Shown one piece after another: positions 1-8,815 of a stretch of DNA of 64,000 nucleotides; position 1 is the stretch's first letter; the number at the start of each line of letters is the position of its first letter. Under the pieces are notes generated by a model. That model saw only the letters and a list, made by a program, of their open reading frames with translations. It had not been told where the DNA came from and made no database searches. The stretch is from the NCBI RefSeq assembly GCF_022436705.1, contig NZ_JAKUHT010000003.1, positions 1 through 64,000 of the forward strand, written 5' to 3'. Both the position numbers and the translations under genes were made by a program. The DNA is from Nocardioides sp. CFH 31398. GTDB taxonomy: Bacteria > Actinomycetota > Actinomycetes > Propionibacteriales > Nocardioidaceae.

Positions 1-32
1 CCGTACCGCGGAGGCACCCGCCGGCCGGGACC

Positions 33-899
33 TCAGAAGACCGACTTGCCGCCGGTGACGCCGAGCACGGTCCCCGACACGTACGACGCGTCCGCCTCGG
101 AGGCGAGGAACACGAACGCGGGCGCCACCTCCGCGGGCTGACCGGCGCGACCCAGCGGGGTGTCGGCGCCGAGGTTGGCGACCTTCTCCTCGTGCTGCGT
201 CGCGGGCTGCAGCGGCGCCCAGATCGGGCCGGGCGCGACGGCGTTCACGCGGATCCCGTCCGCGCCGAGCTGCGCCGCCAGGTTGACCGTGAGGTTGTTG
301 ATGGCGGCCTTCGTGGCGGCGTAGTCCAGCAGCGCGCTGGACGGCTCGTAGGCCTGGATCGAGCTGCAGTTCACGATGCAGCCGCTGCGCTCCCGCAGGT
401 GCGGCAGCGCGGCGCGGACGGTCCAGAGCAGGGCGTACAGGTTGACCTTGAACGTCGAGTCGATGCGCTCGTCGGTGAACTCGAGCAGGTCGTCGTCGCG
501 GGCCCACTGGTAGCCGGCGTTGTTGACGAGCACGTCGACGCCGCCGAAGGCCTCGACGGTGTCGGCGACGATGCGGTCGCAGGCGTCGCGGTCACGCAGG
601 TCGGTCTCGAGGGCGAGCACCTGGCGGCCCTCCGCCCGGACGAGGTCGGCGACCTCGGCCGCGTCCTGCGACTCCTCGGGCAGGTGGGTGAACGCGACGT
701 CCGCGCCCTCGCGGGCGTAGGCGATGACGACGGCGCGTCCGATGCCCGAGTCGCCGCCGGTGACCAGCGCGACCTTGCCGGAGAGCCGGTCGTGGCCCAC
801 GTAGCTGTCCTCGCCGTGGTCGGGCCGCGGCTGCATCGCACCGGTGGTGCCGGGGTGGTCCTGCTGCTGGGGCGGGAAGGGGGTCTCGTCCTGACTCAT
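33..899 (-). CDS. SDR family NAD(P)-dependent oxidoreductase (YghA/YhdF-type)
   Basis: A short-chain dehydrogenase/reductase of 288 residues. After a polar 35-residue N-terminal tail rich in Pro, Gln and Asp come the Rossmann glycine motif TGGDSGIGRA (about 47-56), the NNAG motif (about 125) and the catalytic Tyr-Lys in YAATK (about 192). The C-terminal FVFLASEADASYVSG segment is the usual SDR end. The long charged tail before the fold is typical of the YghA/YhdF group often annotated as general-stress glucose or aldehyde reductases; the substrate cannot be read from sequence. It lies downstream of mycothione reductase on the same strand but is separated by 220 bp, so it probably has its own promoter. 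The family call is firm; the exact reaction is not. Confidence 0.93.
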   Translation of the reverse strand: MSQDETPFPPQQQDHPGTTGAMQPRPDHGEDSYVGHDRLSGKVALVTGGDSGIGRAVVIAYAREGADVAFTHLPEESQDAAEVADLVRAEGRQVLALETDLRDRDACDRIVADTVEAFGGVDVLVNNAGYQWARDDDLLEFTDERIDSTFKVNLYALLWTVRAALPHLRERSGCIVNCSSIQAYEPSSALLDYAATKAAINNLTVNLAAQLGADGIRVNAVAPGPIWAPLQPATQHEEKVANLGADTPLGRAGQPAEVAPAFVFLASEADASYVSGTVLGVTGGKSVF

Positions 900-1119
900 G
901 GGGCCCCGTACCCGGGCCGGAGCGCCGCACCCGGCGCGGCTGGTTCGCCCCCGCCCGGGGCGGGACAGTCTCCGCGCACGACGGGAGGCGACCAGCCGGG
1001 CGACGCCGACCTCGTCCCGCTGAGGCCCTCGGGCCGCTCCACCACGTGTGAGGAGATCGACGTCCGATGACGTGACGTACCGTCGTGCTCCCGACGGACG
1101 TCCGGCCCCGGTCGGAGGG

Positions 1120-2544
1120 TCAGTGGCGCAGCGCGCGCTCCAGGTCGAGCAGGGCGCCCTCGACGACCTCGGTGAGGGCGGGGTGGATCCAGTACTGCGA
1201 GCGCGCGAGGCCCTTGACGGGAAGGTCGTGGGCCATCGCGGTCAGCAGCGGCTGGATCAGCACGGACGCCTGCGGGCCGACCAGGTGCGCGCCGACGAGC
1301 AGTCCGGTGGCCCGGTCGGCGAGGAGCTTGACCACGTGGCCGGTGGCCGGGCCGTTCCTGTCGTCCTCCTCGTAGGCCCAGCCGTGGGCGGTGTCGGCGT
1401 ACTCGGTGCGGCCGACGGCGAGGTCGATCCCCTCGTCGCGGGCCGCCGCCTCGGTCAGGCCGACGGAGGCGACCTGCGGGGAGGCGAAGACGGCCTGCGG
1501 GACGAACCGGTGGTCCACCGACTGCAGGTCGTCGGGGTTCAGCAGGTTGTGCCGGACGACGCGCGCCTCGTGGTTCGCGACGTGCTTGAGCGGGTGGCCG
1601 GTGCTGGCGTCGCCCAGCGCGAACACGCCCTCGGCACTGGTGCGCTGCTGGTCGTCGACCTTCACCCGCCCGTCGTCGTACGTGTCGACGCCCGCCTTCT
1701 CGACGGCGAGGACGTCGGAGTTGGCGCGGCGACCGACGGCGAGCAGGAGGCACTCGACGGTCAGGGTCGAGTCGTCGTCCAGGGTCAGGAGCAGACCGTC
1801 GCCCTCGGCGGGCTCGACCCTCACGACCTTCGCGCCGCAGCGGACGTCGTACCGCTCGGCGACCTCGCGGGTGAAGACCTCGGCGACCTCGCGGTCCTGG
1901 CTGGCGAGCAGCACGTCCTCGGACTCGACCTGGGTGACGGCCGTGCCGAGCGAGGCGAAGACGTGGGCCAGCTCGGAGCCGACGTACCCGCCGCCGATGA
2001 CGGCCATCGACGCGGGCAGGTCGCTCAGCCGCATCACGGAGTCGCTCGTGTGCACGCGGCGACGGTCGGACTCGGAGAGGTCGTCCAGGCCGTCGATCGG
2101 CGGGATCGTCGGACGGGTGCCGGTCGCGATGACGACCTGGTCGGCGGTGAGCTCGGTCTCCCCGCCGTCCGCGAGGTGGACGACGAGCTGCCGCGGACCC
2201 GTGAAGTGGGCCTCGCCCACGACGACGTCGACCCAGTCCTTCTCGGACTGGCCCTCACGCCCGCTCTCGGCGTTCTCGTCGACGCGGCCCATGATCCGTT
2301 CACGGATCGCCGGCCAGTCGGCGCCGTCGTACGACGTGGCGAGGTCGAAGCGTGCCCCGGTCGCGGCGCTGTGGGCGACCTCGGCGGTGTGGAGGTACAT
2401 CTTCGACGGGATGCAGCCCCGGTTCAGACAGGTGCCGCCGAAGGGCCCCCGGTCCACGATCGCGACGCGGAGGTGCGAGAAGTCGTGGCCCGCGATCATG
2501 TTCCCCGAGCCGGCGCCGACGATGACCAGGTCGTAGTGCGTCAC
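1120..2544 (-). CDS. mtr: mycothione reductase
   Basis: A class I flavoprotein disulfide reductase of 474 residues that should reduce mycothiol disulfide (mycothione) with NADPH. The FAD-binding GAGSGN motif is at about 10-15, and the redox-active pair is Cys39/Cys44 in GGTCLNRGCIPSK. A second Rossmann motif (VIGGGYVGSE) and the FAD-contacting FALGDASTG follow. The C-terminal QYWIHPALTEVVE (about 450-462) carries the catalytic His of the partner subunit. GSGN plus QYWIHPAL point to mycothione reductase rather than lipoamide dehydrogenase. The GTG start at 2544 is preceded 6 nt earlier by a TACGTT -10 hexamer, so the mRNA is probably leaderless. Divergent from the amidohydrolase. Confidence 0.93.
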   Translation of the reverse strand: MTHYDLVIVGAGSGNMIAGHDFSHLRVAIVDRGPFGGTCLNRGCIPSKMYLHTAEVAHSAATGARFDLATSYDGADWPAIRERIMGRVDENAESGREGQSEKDWVDVVVGEAHFTGPRQLVVHLADGGETELTADQVVIATGTRPTIPPIDGLDDLSESDRRRVHTSDSVMRLSDLPASMAVIGGGYVGSELAHVFASLGTAVTQVESEDVLLASQDREVAEVFTREVAERYDVRCGAKVVRVEPAEGDGLLLTLDDDSTLTVECLLLAVGRRANSDVLAVEKAGVDTYDDGRVKVDDQQRTSAEGVFALGDASTGHPLKHVANHEARVVRHNLLNPDDLQSVDHRFVPQAVFASPQVASVGLTEAAARDEGIDLAVGRTEYADTAHGWAYEEDDRNGPATGHVVKLLADRATGLLVGAHLVGPQASVLIQPLLTAMAHDLPVKGLARSQYWIHPALTEVVEGALLDLERALRH

Positions 2545-2582
2545 CTCGACAACGTAGCCAAGGGTGCCGATAACGTCGGGCC
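2545..2582. promoter_or_regulatory. compact divergent promoter region, both sides probably leaderless
   Basis: Only 38 bp separate the GTG of mtr (minus) and the ATG of the amidohydrolase (plus). On the minus strand TACGTT (plus 2551-2556) lies 6 nt before GTG; on the plus strand TAACGT (2571-2576) lies 6 nt before ATG. Each -10 hexamer falls near the -35 region of the other promoter, so the two polymerases should compete. No Shine-Dalgarno sequence is visible on either side. Confidence 0.5.
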
Positions 2583-3755
2583 ATGAGCGACCGGTGGAGC
2601 CAGGCGGCGGCGCTGCAGGACTGGATGGCCGACCACCAGCGCACCCTGCACCAGCAGCCGGAGGTCGGGCTCGAGCTGCCCGACACCCACGCCTACGTCG
2701 CCGACGTGCTCCGCGGCCTGGGGCTCGAGCCCGAGGTGCACCCCCGCGCCGGCGTCACGGTCGCGATCCCGCCCGCGGCCCCCACCGACGAGCCGACGGT
2801 CGTGCTGCGCGCCGACATGGACGCGCTGCCCGTCGTCGAGCGCAGCGGCGTCGAGCACCCCTCGCAGCGCGACGGCGCGATGCACGCCTGCGGCCACGAC
2901 CTGCACATGGCGATGCTGCTCGGTGCGGCGAGGGCGCTCGTCGAGCACCCGCCCGCGCGGCCCGTCGTCCTGGTGTTCCAGCCGGGCGAGGAGACCGACC
3001 GGGGCGCCGTCCCGACGCTGGAGTCGCACGCGGCGCTGACCGGTCTCGCGGACGAGGCGGCCGAGGCGTTCGCGATCCACGTCCACGCGACCTGGCCCGC
3101 GCACAGCGTGCACCTGCGGCCCGGCACGTTCATGGCGTACGGCGACTGGTTCCGCGTCGACTACCGCGGCCCCGGCGCCCACGCCAGCCAGCCGCACCTC
3201 GCCGGCAACCCGGTGGTCGCGGCCGCCGAGCTGGTCACCCACCTGCGCGACGCCGTCGCCGAGCTCGCCGCCGACGAGCACCTCGTCGCCACCGTGACCG
3301 AGTCGCTCATCGGCAACACCGTGAACGTCATCCCGACCGACGGTCGCGTGCGGGGCACGCTGCGGACCCTGTCCGCCGACAAGCGCGACGCCCTCCTCGA
3401 GACCCTCGACCGCCTCGCCACCTCGACCGCCGCCGACGTGGGCGTCGAGGCCGACGTGACGGTGACCGAGGGCTACCCCGCCGTCGTCAACGACGCGGCG
3501 TACGTCGAGCGGGTGCGCGCGGCGATCGGCGACCGCGCCGACGTCCGCGACATGGCGGACCCGTCGATGGTCATCGAGGACTTCGCCTACTTCCTGCACC
3601 GCTTCGGCGGCGCGATGGTCTACCTCGGCGCCCAGGTGGGTGGCCGCACCGGTTTCAACCACGCCGCCGACGCGGTCTTCGACCCGGCCGTCCTCGCCAC
3701 CGGCGCCGCCCTCCACCTCCTCGCCGCGGACGGGCTCCCACCCGCCACGACCTGA
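2583..3755 (+). CDS. M20D family amidohydrolase (aminoacylase/hippurate-hydrolase type)
   Basis: A 390-residue zinc/manganese metallopeptidase-fold amidohydrolase that would remove an acyl group from an N-acyl amino acid or similar amide. Metal-ligand motifs are visible: RADMDALP (about 76-83), HACGHDLHMAM (Cys103, His105) and the QPGEE catalytic glutamate pair (about 133-137). The dimerisation lid segment contains GPGAHASQPH. The MVIEDFAYFL and FNHAADAVF stretches match the C-terminal catalytic half of M20D enzymes. The length is usual for the family. The natural substrate is unknown. The ATG at 2583 looks leaderless. Its 3' end runs directly into the 32-bp repeat array. Confidence 0.9.
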   Translation: MSDRWSQAAALQDWMADHQRTLHQQPEVGLELPDTHAYVADVLRGLGLEPEVHPRAGVTVAIPPAAPTDEPTVVLRADMDALPVVERSGVEHPSQRDGAMHACGHDLHMAMLLGAARALVEHPPARPVVLVFQPGEETDRGAVPTLESHAALTGLADEAAEAFAIHVHATWPAHSVHLRPGTFMAYGDWFRVDYRGPGAHASQPHLAGNPVVAAAELVTHLRDAVAELAADEHLVATVTESLIGNTVNVIPTDGRVRGTLRTLSADKRDALLETLDRLATSTAADVGVEADVTVTEGYPAVVNDAAYVERVRAAIGDRADVRDMADPSMVIEDFAYFLHRFGGAMVYLGAQVGGRTGFNHAADAVFDPAVLATGAALHLLAADGLPPATT

Positions 3756-3756
3756 G

Positions 3757-4055
3757 GTCGAGTCGGCACATCTGCGCACGCACAGGGGGTCGAGTCGGCA
3801 CATCTGCGCACCTACCGAGGGTCGAGTCGGCACATCTGCGCAGGTGGGGCCGGAGGCCATGCGGCCTCGGCCCCAGCCGGTCGAGCCCGTCGAGGGCCAC
3901 GGGAGCTGCGCAGACGTGCCGACTCGAGCCCTCTGAGCCGCGCAGACGTGCCGACTCGAGCCCTCTGAGCTGCGCAGACGTGCCGACTCGAGCCCTCTGA
4001 GCTGCGCAGACGTGCCGACTCGAGGCCTCTGAGCTGCGCAGACGTGCCGACTCGA
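3757..4055. repeat. 32-bp-period inverted repeat array between convergent genes
   Basis: Fills the 349-bp gap between the convergent amidohydrolase and ribokinase genes. Three forward copies of a 22-nt unit (core GAGTCGGCACATCTGCGCA) start at 3757, 3789 and 3821. Five copies in the opposite orientation (core TGCGCAGACGTGCCGACTC) start at about 3907, 3939, 3971, 4003 and 4035. Spacing is 32 bp within each arm. The centre (about 3846-3874) holds a GGGGCC...GGCCCC hairpin with one bulge. The forward copies read CACATCT, while the inverted copies correspond to CACGTCT, so each arm is homogenised separately. The position suits bidirectional termination, but the copy number is far greater than a terminator needs. 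Confidence 0.9.
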
Positions 4056-4104
4056 CCCTGGTCCTGCGCCCACGTCCGCCGAGCCGGCGGTCCTGGCCAG
4101 ACGG

Positions 4105-5028
4105 TCAGACGGTCAGACGGGCGCCGTGGTGGGTGGTGCTCGCCGCGGCGGCGGCGTTGGCGCGGCGGACGGCGTCGACGAGCGGCTCCCCGGCCGCGAG
4201 GCCGGCGGCGAGGCAGCCGCAGAACACGTCGCCGGCGCCGCTGGCGTCCACGGTGTCGACGCGCTCGCCGTCGACGGCGACCGGGTCGGCACCCCTCTCG
4301 ACGCCCTTCTCGAAGCACAGGGCGCCGTCGGCGCCGAGGGTGACGACGACGGAGCCGGCGAAGTCCAGGGCGGCGACGCAGTCGGTCACCTCGGCGGCCG
4401 AGGTGGGCTCGGGGCGCCCGGCGAGACGGCCGAGCTCACCCCGGTTCGGGACGAGGACGTCGACCGCGCCGAGCAGCTCGCGGACTCCTCCGGCGTCCGC
4501 CGGCATCGGCGCCGGGTTGAGGACGACAAGACCCCCGCCGGTGGCCGCACGCGCCGCGGCGGCCACCGCGGGCACCGGCACCTCGAGCTGCAGGACGACG
4601 ACCGCGGGCGCGAGGTCGGCGACCGCGGACGCGGCCTCCTCGGCAGCGACGGTGTCGTTCGCGCCGGCGTCGACCACGATCGTGTTCTCACCGGCGGCGT
4701 CGACGGTGATGACGGCGATGCCCGTCCCGTCGTCGGCCCGACGGGCCACCCGCGACACGTCCACGCCCGCCGCGGTGAGCGCGGCCAGCGACCGCTCCCC
4801 CGGCTCGTCGTCCCCGACGGCGCCGACCATGGCGACGCGGCACCCCAGGTCGGCCCCGAGGACGGCGGCCGCGGCGGCCTGGTTCGCGCCCTTGCCACCC
4901 GGGGACGACAGGCGGGGCCCCGTGGTCAGCGTCGTCTCGCCCGGGGCGGGCAGCGCCTCGACGCGCAGCGTGGTGTCGTCGTTGAGGGAGCCGACGACGC
5001 AGACCAGGCCGGACCGCGCGGAGCTCAC
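4105..5028 (-). CDS. rbsK: ribokinase (PfkB family)
   Basis: A 307-residue PfkB-fold sugar kinase that phosphorylates ribose to ribose 5-phosphate. The N-terminal signature SSPGGKGANQAAAAAVLG and the C-terminal ATP/anion-hole signature DTVDASGAGDVFCGCLAAGLA with its catalytic Asp are both present. A GANDTV substrate segment also matches ribokinase. The GTG start at 5028 overlaps the stop of the upstream nucleoside hydrolase (GTGA), so translation is coupled. It is the last gene of the seven-gene operon and would use the ribose released by the hydrolase. Confidence 0.93.
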   Translation of the reverse strand: MSSARSGLVCVVGSLNDDTTLRVEALPAPGETTLTTGPRLSSPGGKGANQAAAAAVLGADLGCRVAMVGAVGDDEPGERSLAALTAAGVDVSRVARRADDGTGIAVITVDAAGENTIVVDAGANDTVAAEEAASAVADLAPAVVVLQLEVPVPAVAAAARAATGGGLVVLNPAPMPADAGGVRELLGAVDVLVPNRGELGRLAGRPEPTSAAEVTDCVAALDFAGSVVVTLGADGALCFEKGVERGADPVAVDGERVDTVDASGAGDVFCGCLAAGLAAGEPLVDAVRRANAAAAASTTHHGARLTV

Positions 5029-5975
5029 GTCGTCCCGCCCAGCCGGTCGAGCGCGGCGAGCACGAGGTCCCAGTAGCGGTCGGCGTCCAGCTCGAGCGCG
5101 ACCGAGGCGTTGGGCTGCTCGTCGGGGTAGCGGTCGTAGAGGTCGACGACGGTGGTGCCGCGGGTCCAGCGCCCGTCGAGCTCGACGGCCACGAACGACT
5201 CGCGCCACCGGATGACGTCGGGGTCGAGCAGCGCGGCGATGGTGCACGGGTCGTGGACGGGCGGGGCCGAGAACTCCCAGATCCGCTCGTAGGAGTCGCC
5301 GAAGAAGCCCATCCAGGCGGCACACGTGCGCCCGACGGTGTGCGGCATCGCCGCCATGCGGTCGACGACGGCCTGCGTCGCCAGCGCCTGGTGGGTGAGG
5401 TTGAGCCCGACCATCCGCACCGGCACGCCGGAGCGGAGGACGACGTCGAGCGCCTCGGGGTCGGCGTAGGTGTTGAACTCCGCGGTCGGCGTGTGGTTGC
5501 CGCGCTCGGTGGAGCCGCCCATGAAGATGATCTCGCTGATCTTCGCGGCGATCCCGGGCTCCGAGGTCAGCAGCACGCCCAGGTTGGTCATCGGTCCCGT
5601 CACGACGACCGTCACGGGCTCCGGCGCCCCGGTCAGGGTGCGGTAGAGGAACGCCACGGCGGTCTCGGCGGACGGCGGCACGGTCGGCTCCGGCAGCTCG
5701 GGTCCGTCGAGGCCGGTGACGCCGTGCACGTAGTTGCCGAGCGCGAGCTCGCCGCGCATGGGTCCCGCGGCGCCGACCGCGACGGGCACGTCCTCCCGCC
5801 CCGCCAGCGCGAGCACGCGCTGGGCGTTGCGGGTGGCGTCCTCGACGGCGCAGTTGCCGAAGCACGTCGTGATCCCGAGCAGCCGCACGCCGGGCGAGCC
5901 GAGCGCCAGCAGGATCGCGACGGCGTCGTCGTGCCCGGGGTCGCAGTCGAGCAGGATGTCGAGCGGCTCGCTCAT
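5025..5975 (-). CDS. ribonucleoside hydrolase, RihA/RihB-like
   Basis: A 316-residue inosine-uridine-preferring nucleoside hydrolase fold protein that splits a ribonucleoside into base and ribose. The N-terminal calcium-binding motif DCDPGHDDAVAI (residues 10-21) is intact. FMGGSTERGNHTPTAEFNTYADPEA and the C-terminal HDPCTIAALLDPDV, with the active-site His and Ca-binding Asp, are also present. The DCDPGHDDA wording and the NYVHGVTGLDGPELPEP stretch resemble the pyrimidine-preferring E. coli RihA/RihB, so cytidine or uridine are reasonable candidate substrates (inference). It overlaps both neighbours by 4 bp, within a coupled operon that ends in ribokinase. Confidence 0.92.
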   Translation of the reverse strand: MSEPLDILLDCDPGHDDAVAILLALGSPGVRLLGITTCFGNCAVEDATRNAQRVLALAGREDVPVAVGAAGPMRGELALGNYVHGVTGLDGPELPEPTVPPSAETAVAFLYRTLTGAPEPVTVVVTGPMTNLGVLLTSEPGIAAKISEIIFMGGSTERGNHTPTAEFNTYADPEALDVVLRSGVPVRMVGLNLTHQALATQAVVDRMAAMPHTVGRTCAAWMGFFGDSYERIWEFSAPPVHDPCTIAALLDPDVIRWRESFVAVELDGRWTRGTTVVDLYDRYPDEQPNASVALELDADRYWDLVLAALDRLGGTT

Positions 5976-6727
5976 CGGTCGGCCAGCCAGCGCAGCATCG
6001 CGCCGACGAGCGGGGCGAAGCCGTCCCACGCGAGGAAGTCCTCGGGGCACCAGTGGGGGCCGATGTCGGAGGTCCACACCAGCGAGCGGCCCGCGCCGAC
6101 CTCGCGGGTGGCGACGAGGACGTCGTCCCCGACGGTGGCCACGACCTCGGCGTCCTCGCGGGCGTGGACGACGTTGTAGCCCAGCAGCGTCGGCGCGGAG
6201 GCGACGAGCGAGCCCCAGCCGGCGGCGGCGGCGTGGTCCGGCAGGGTGACGGCGACGGGGGCGCCCTGCGGCGCCTCGACGCGGTCGTCGGACTCGAGCA
6301 TCGTCACGGGCAGCACGTCGGCGACGGCGGTCCGCTGGAAGTTCGCGCGGGCCTGGAAGCCGGTGAAGCTGAGGTAGCCGCCGGCCATCATCAGCCCGCC
6401 GCCGCCACGGGTCCACTCGGCCAGGGCCAGCAGGGGGTTGTCGACGCGCTTGCCCTCGAGGAACACCTCGGGCGGCAGCACGAAGCTGTTGGCGCCGATG
6501 TCGGACAGGATGACGACGTCGTACGCCGACAGCGCCTCGACCGTGCGCGGGAACTTCCCCGGCACGTCGTGGGCGTACATCTGCTCGATCTCGATGCCCT
6601 CGCTCGCCGCGGCGGCGATGAAGGCGTCCGCGCCGGTGTGGAACGTGGTCGACGAGAACTCGTCGAAGCCCTTCACGTGGGTCGCGGTCGAGATCCAGCT
6701 CTCGCCGGCCAGCAGGACGCGGGTCAC
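5972..6727 (-). CDS. GATase1-like protein (PF07090-type putative glutamine amidotransferase)
   Basis: A 251-residue protein with a class I glutamine amidotransferase/ThuA-like fold. Visible features are an N-terminal VLLAGESW strand, a DVVILSDIGANSF segment, and GGGGLMMAGGYLSFTGFQ, which occupies the place of the nucleophile elbow but has no cysteine. The C-terminal SLVWTSDIGPHWCPEDFLAWDGF stretch is characteristic of the uncharacterised PF07090 family. Lack of a canonical Cys-His-Glu triad argues against true glutaminase activity. The 4-bp ATGA overlaps on both sides tie it to the nucleoside/ribose operon, so it may act on or sense the same ligand. Its function is unknown. Confidence 0.75.
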   Translation of the reverse strand: MTRVLLAGESWISTATHVKGFDEFSSTTFHTGADAFIAAAASEGIEIEQMYAHDVPGKFPRTVEALSAYDVVILSDIGANSFVLPPEVFLEGKRVDNPLLALAEWTRGGGGLMMAGGYLSFTGFQARANFQRTAVADVLPVTMLESDDRVEAPQGAPVAVTLPDHAAAAGWGSLVASAPTLLGYNVVHAREDAEVVATVGDDVLVATREVGAGRSLVWTSDIGPHWCPEDFLAWDGFAPLVGAMLRWLADR

Positions 6728-7791
6728 GGTGTCTCCTCATTCAGGTGGGGTGCGCCGCCGAACAGGCGGCGGGGGTTGTCGGTCATCAGGGAACGCACCT
6801 CGTCGGGGGTGAGCCCGTGCCGCTCGAGGCGGGGCGCGAAGTACTGCAGGACGTGGCCGTAGCCCGGCCCGCCGTGACGGCGGTAGAGCGACTTCACGAA
6901 CACGTCCTGGCTGAGCAGGAGCTTCTCGCCGTACCCGTCGCGCACGAGGGCGGCGAGGTGGCGGGCGTTGTCGTCGTCGGAGGGGCACTGCACGCCCTGG
7001 TCGGCGTAGAAGACCTCCATGCCGAGCATGTCGTACTGCACCCACGCCCCGCGGTCGGCGACGGAGCGCTGGTAGTCGGCGTCGGCGCCGGACGGGCCCA
7101 TGTGGCACAGCACGACCTTGTCGACGTCGGCGCCCATCTCGTCGGCGACGTCGAGGACGTCGTGGGCGAGGCGGAACCAGCCGGGCAGGTGCACCTGGAC
7201 GGGCAGGTGGGTCTCGGCCTGCGCCGCCATCGCGCCGCGCAGGCTGGTGCGCTCGGCGTCGGTGAAGTCCGCGGAGACGCCGATCTCGCCGATGATGCCG
7301 GGGCGGACGCCGTCCTCGCCGTCGCGCAGGTCGTCGAGCAGCCGCGCGGTGACGCCGTCCACGCCGAGCGCGACGACGTCGACCGGGTGCGACGACTCCA
7401 GGTAGAAGCCGGTGCCGGCGACGACCAGCACGCCGGTCCGCTCGGAGATCGTCCGCAGCCCCGCGAGGTCGCGCCCGATGCCGAAGCCGGTGGTCTCGAC
7501 GACCGTGGTGCCGCCGAGGTCGGCGTACCGGGCGAGCTCGGCGCAGGCCACGTCGACGTCGTCCAGCGCCAGGTTGTGGCGGTTGCCGAACGGGTCCTGA
7601 CGCAGCTCCCAGAGCAGGTCCTCGCTGACCGGGGCCTCCGCGAACACCTCGGGCTCGACGCCGCGCGCCGTGGTGGGGGTCCACCACGACGACACGTCGT
7701 TGAGCAGGTGCTCGTGGGTGAGGACGACACCGAGGTCGTCGGCAGGGACCGGCCCCGTCACCGTCTGCACGGTGGCGGTCTCGTCGGGCAC
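6724..7791 (-). CDS. phosphotriesterase-family metal-dependent hydrolase
   Basis: A 355-residue TIM-barrel amidohydrolase of the phosphotriesterase (PTE) family. Metal ligands in order are His26 and His28 in LTHEHLL, a Glu in IIGEIGV at the bridging position that is a carboxylated Lys in true PTEs, His in QVHLPGW, His in LCHMGPS, and Asp in LLSQDVF. All are present, so it should be catalytically competent. PTE homologues in sugar operons are usually lactonases or phosphodiester/ester hydrolases rather than organophosphate hydrolases. Here the partners are a nucleoside hydrolase and ribokinase, so a ribosyl ester or lactone substrate is plausible. GTG start; it lies 3 bp after the permease gene. 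Confidence 0.88.
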   Translation of the reverse strand: MPDETATVQTVTGPVPADDLGVVLTHEHLLNDVSSWWTPTTARGVEPEVFAEAPVSEDLLWELRQDPFGNRHNLALDDVDVACAELARYADLGGTTVVETTGFGIGRDLAGLRTISERTGVLVVAGTGFYLESSHPVDVVALGVDGVTARLLDDLRDGEDGVRPGIIGEIGVSADFTDAERTSLRGAMAAQAETHLPVQVHLPGWFRLAHDVLDVADEMGADVDKVVLCHMGPSGADADYQRSVADRGAWVQYDMLGMEVFYADQGVQCPSDDDNARHLAALVRDGYGEKLLLSQDVFVKSLYRRHGGPGYGHVLQYFAPRLERHGLTPDEVRSLMTDNPRRLFGGAPHLNEETP

Positions 7792-7794
7792 GGC

Positions 7795-8811
7795 CTAGCC
7801 CTTCTGCCCGGAGATGCGCCCGAACAGCTTGGCGTTGAGCAGGATCGCGACGATGAGGATGAGGCCCTGGGTGATCGGCACCCAGTAGACGTCGACCCGC
7901 AGCAGCACGAGCCCGTTGCTGATCACGCCCAGGGTCACCGCGCCGATGGCCGAGCCGAGGATCGAGCCCTTGCCGCCCATCAGCGCGGTGCCGCCGAGGA
8001 CGACCGCGGTGATGACCTCGAGCTCGAACAGCGTGCCGGAGTTCGACGACCCGCTCGCCAGCCGCGTGGCGGTGATGACGCCGGCGAGGCCGGCCGCGAG
8101 GCCGGTGAGGGTGAGGACGGCGAGCTGGACGCGGCGGACGTCGACCCCGGCGCGCCGCAGCGACTCGGCGTTGGAGCCGACGGCGACGACGTACCGGCCG
8201 AAGCGGGTGTGGTTGAAGACGTACCAGCCGAGGGCCACGACGAGGACGGCGATCCACGTCGGGGTGTAGAGCCCGGCGAGCTTGCCGTTGCCGATCGGCA
8301 GCAGCACTTCGGAGGTGATCGGGGTGGAGTAGCCGTCGGTGATGAGCAGCGCCAGGCCGCGGACGGCGGTGAGCGCCGCGAGCGTGACGATGAAGGACTG
8401 CAGCTTCCCGAAGGCGGTCAGCGCGCCGTTGACGAGCCCGATGCCGAGGCCCAGGACGAGCGTCAGCAGCAGCGCGACCAGCGGGTTGCCGGACTCGGCG
8501 AAGATCGCCAGCGCCGCGGCGGTCAGGCCGAGGATCGAGCCCACCGACAGGTCGATGTTGCCGGTGGTGATGACGAAGGTCATCGCGGTCGCGACGATCA
8601 CGGTCGGGGCCACCTGGCGGGCGACGTTGACCAGGTTGTTCGCGCTCAGGAACGCGTCGGTCTGCACGCTGAAGAACACGAACAGCACGACGAGCACGGC
8701 GGTGATGGACAGGACGCCGAAGTTGCGGGTGACGAAGTCCTGCCGGGCGCCCTTGCGGTTGCGCGCTCCGGCGGGGGTCGTGCCGCGGGCGGCGGCGGTG
8801 TCGGCACTCAT
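7795..8811 (-). CDS. ABC transporter permease, ribose/nucleoside type (RbsC family)
   Basis: A 338-residue integral membrane permease with about ten hydrophobic segments, of the BPD_transp_2 family (RbsC/XylH-like). Family signatures include NLVNVARQVAPTVIVATAMTFVI, the conserved IDLSVGS after TM3, and ATRLASG...ELEVITAVVLGGTALMGGKGSILGSAIG, the cytoplasmic loop that couples to the ATPase. The N-terminal 35 residues are polar and basic and likely cytoplasmic. It lies between the ATPase gene (4-bp gap) and the PTE-like gene (3-bp gap). It would form the membrane channel of the importer fed by the lipoprotein encoded at 9622-10593. Confidence 0.92.
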   Translation of the reverse strand: MSADTAAARGTTPAGARNRKGARQDFVTRNFGVLSITAVLVVLFVFFSVQTDAFLSANNLVNVARQVAPTVIVATAMTFVITTGNIDLSVGSILGLTAAALAIFAESGNPLVALLLTLVLGLGIGLVNGALTAFGKLQSFIVTLAALTAVRGLALLITDGYSTPITSEVLLPIGNGKLAGLYTPTWIAVLVVALGWYVFNHTRFGRYVVAVGSNAESLRRAGVDVRRVQLAVLTLTGLAAGLAGVITATRLASGSSNSGTLFELEVITAVVLGGTALMGGKGSILGSAIGAVTLGVISNGLVLLRVDVYWVPITQGLILIVAILLNAKLFGRISGQKG

Positions 8812-8815
8812 CGGG

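Noticed and set aside
3757-4055. CRISPR array
   Set aside because: The units are about 22 nt with only about 10-nt, mostly conserved gaps, occur in both orientations, and no cas gene is nearby.
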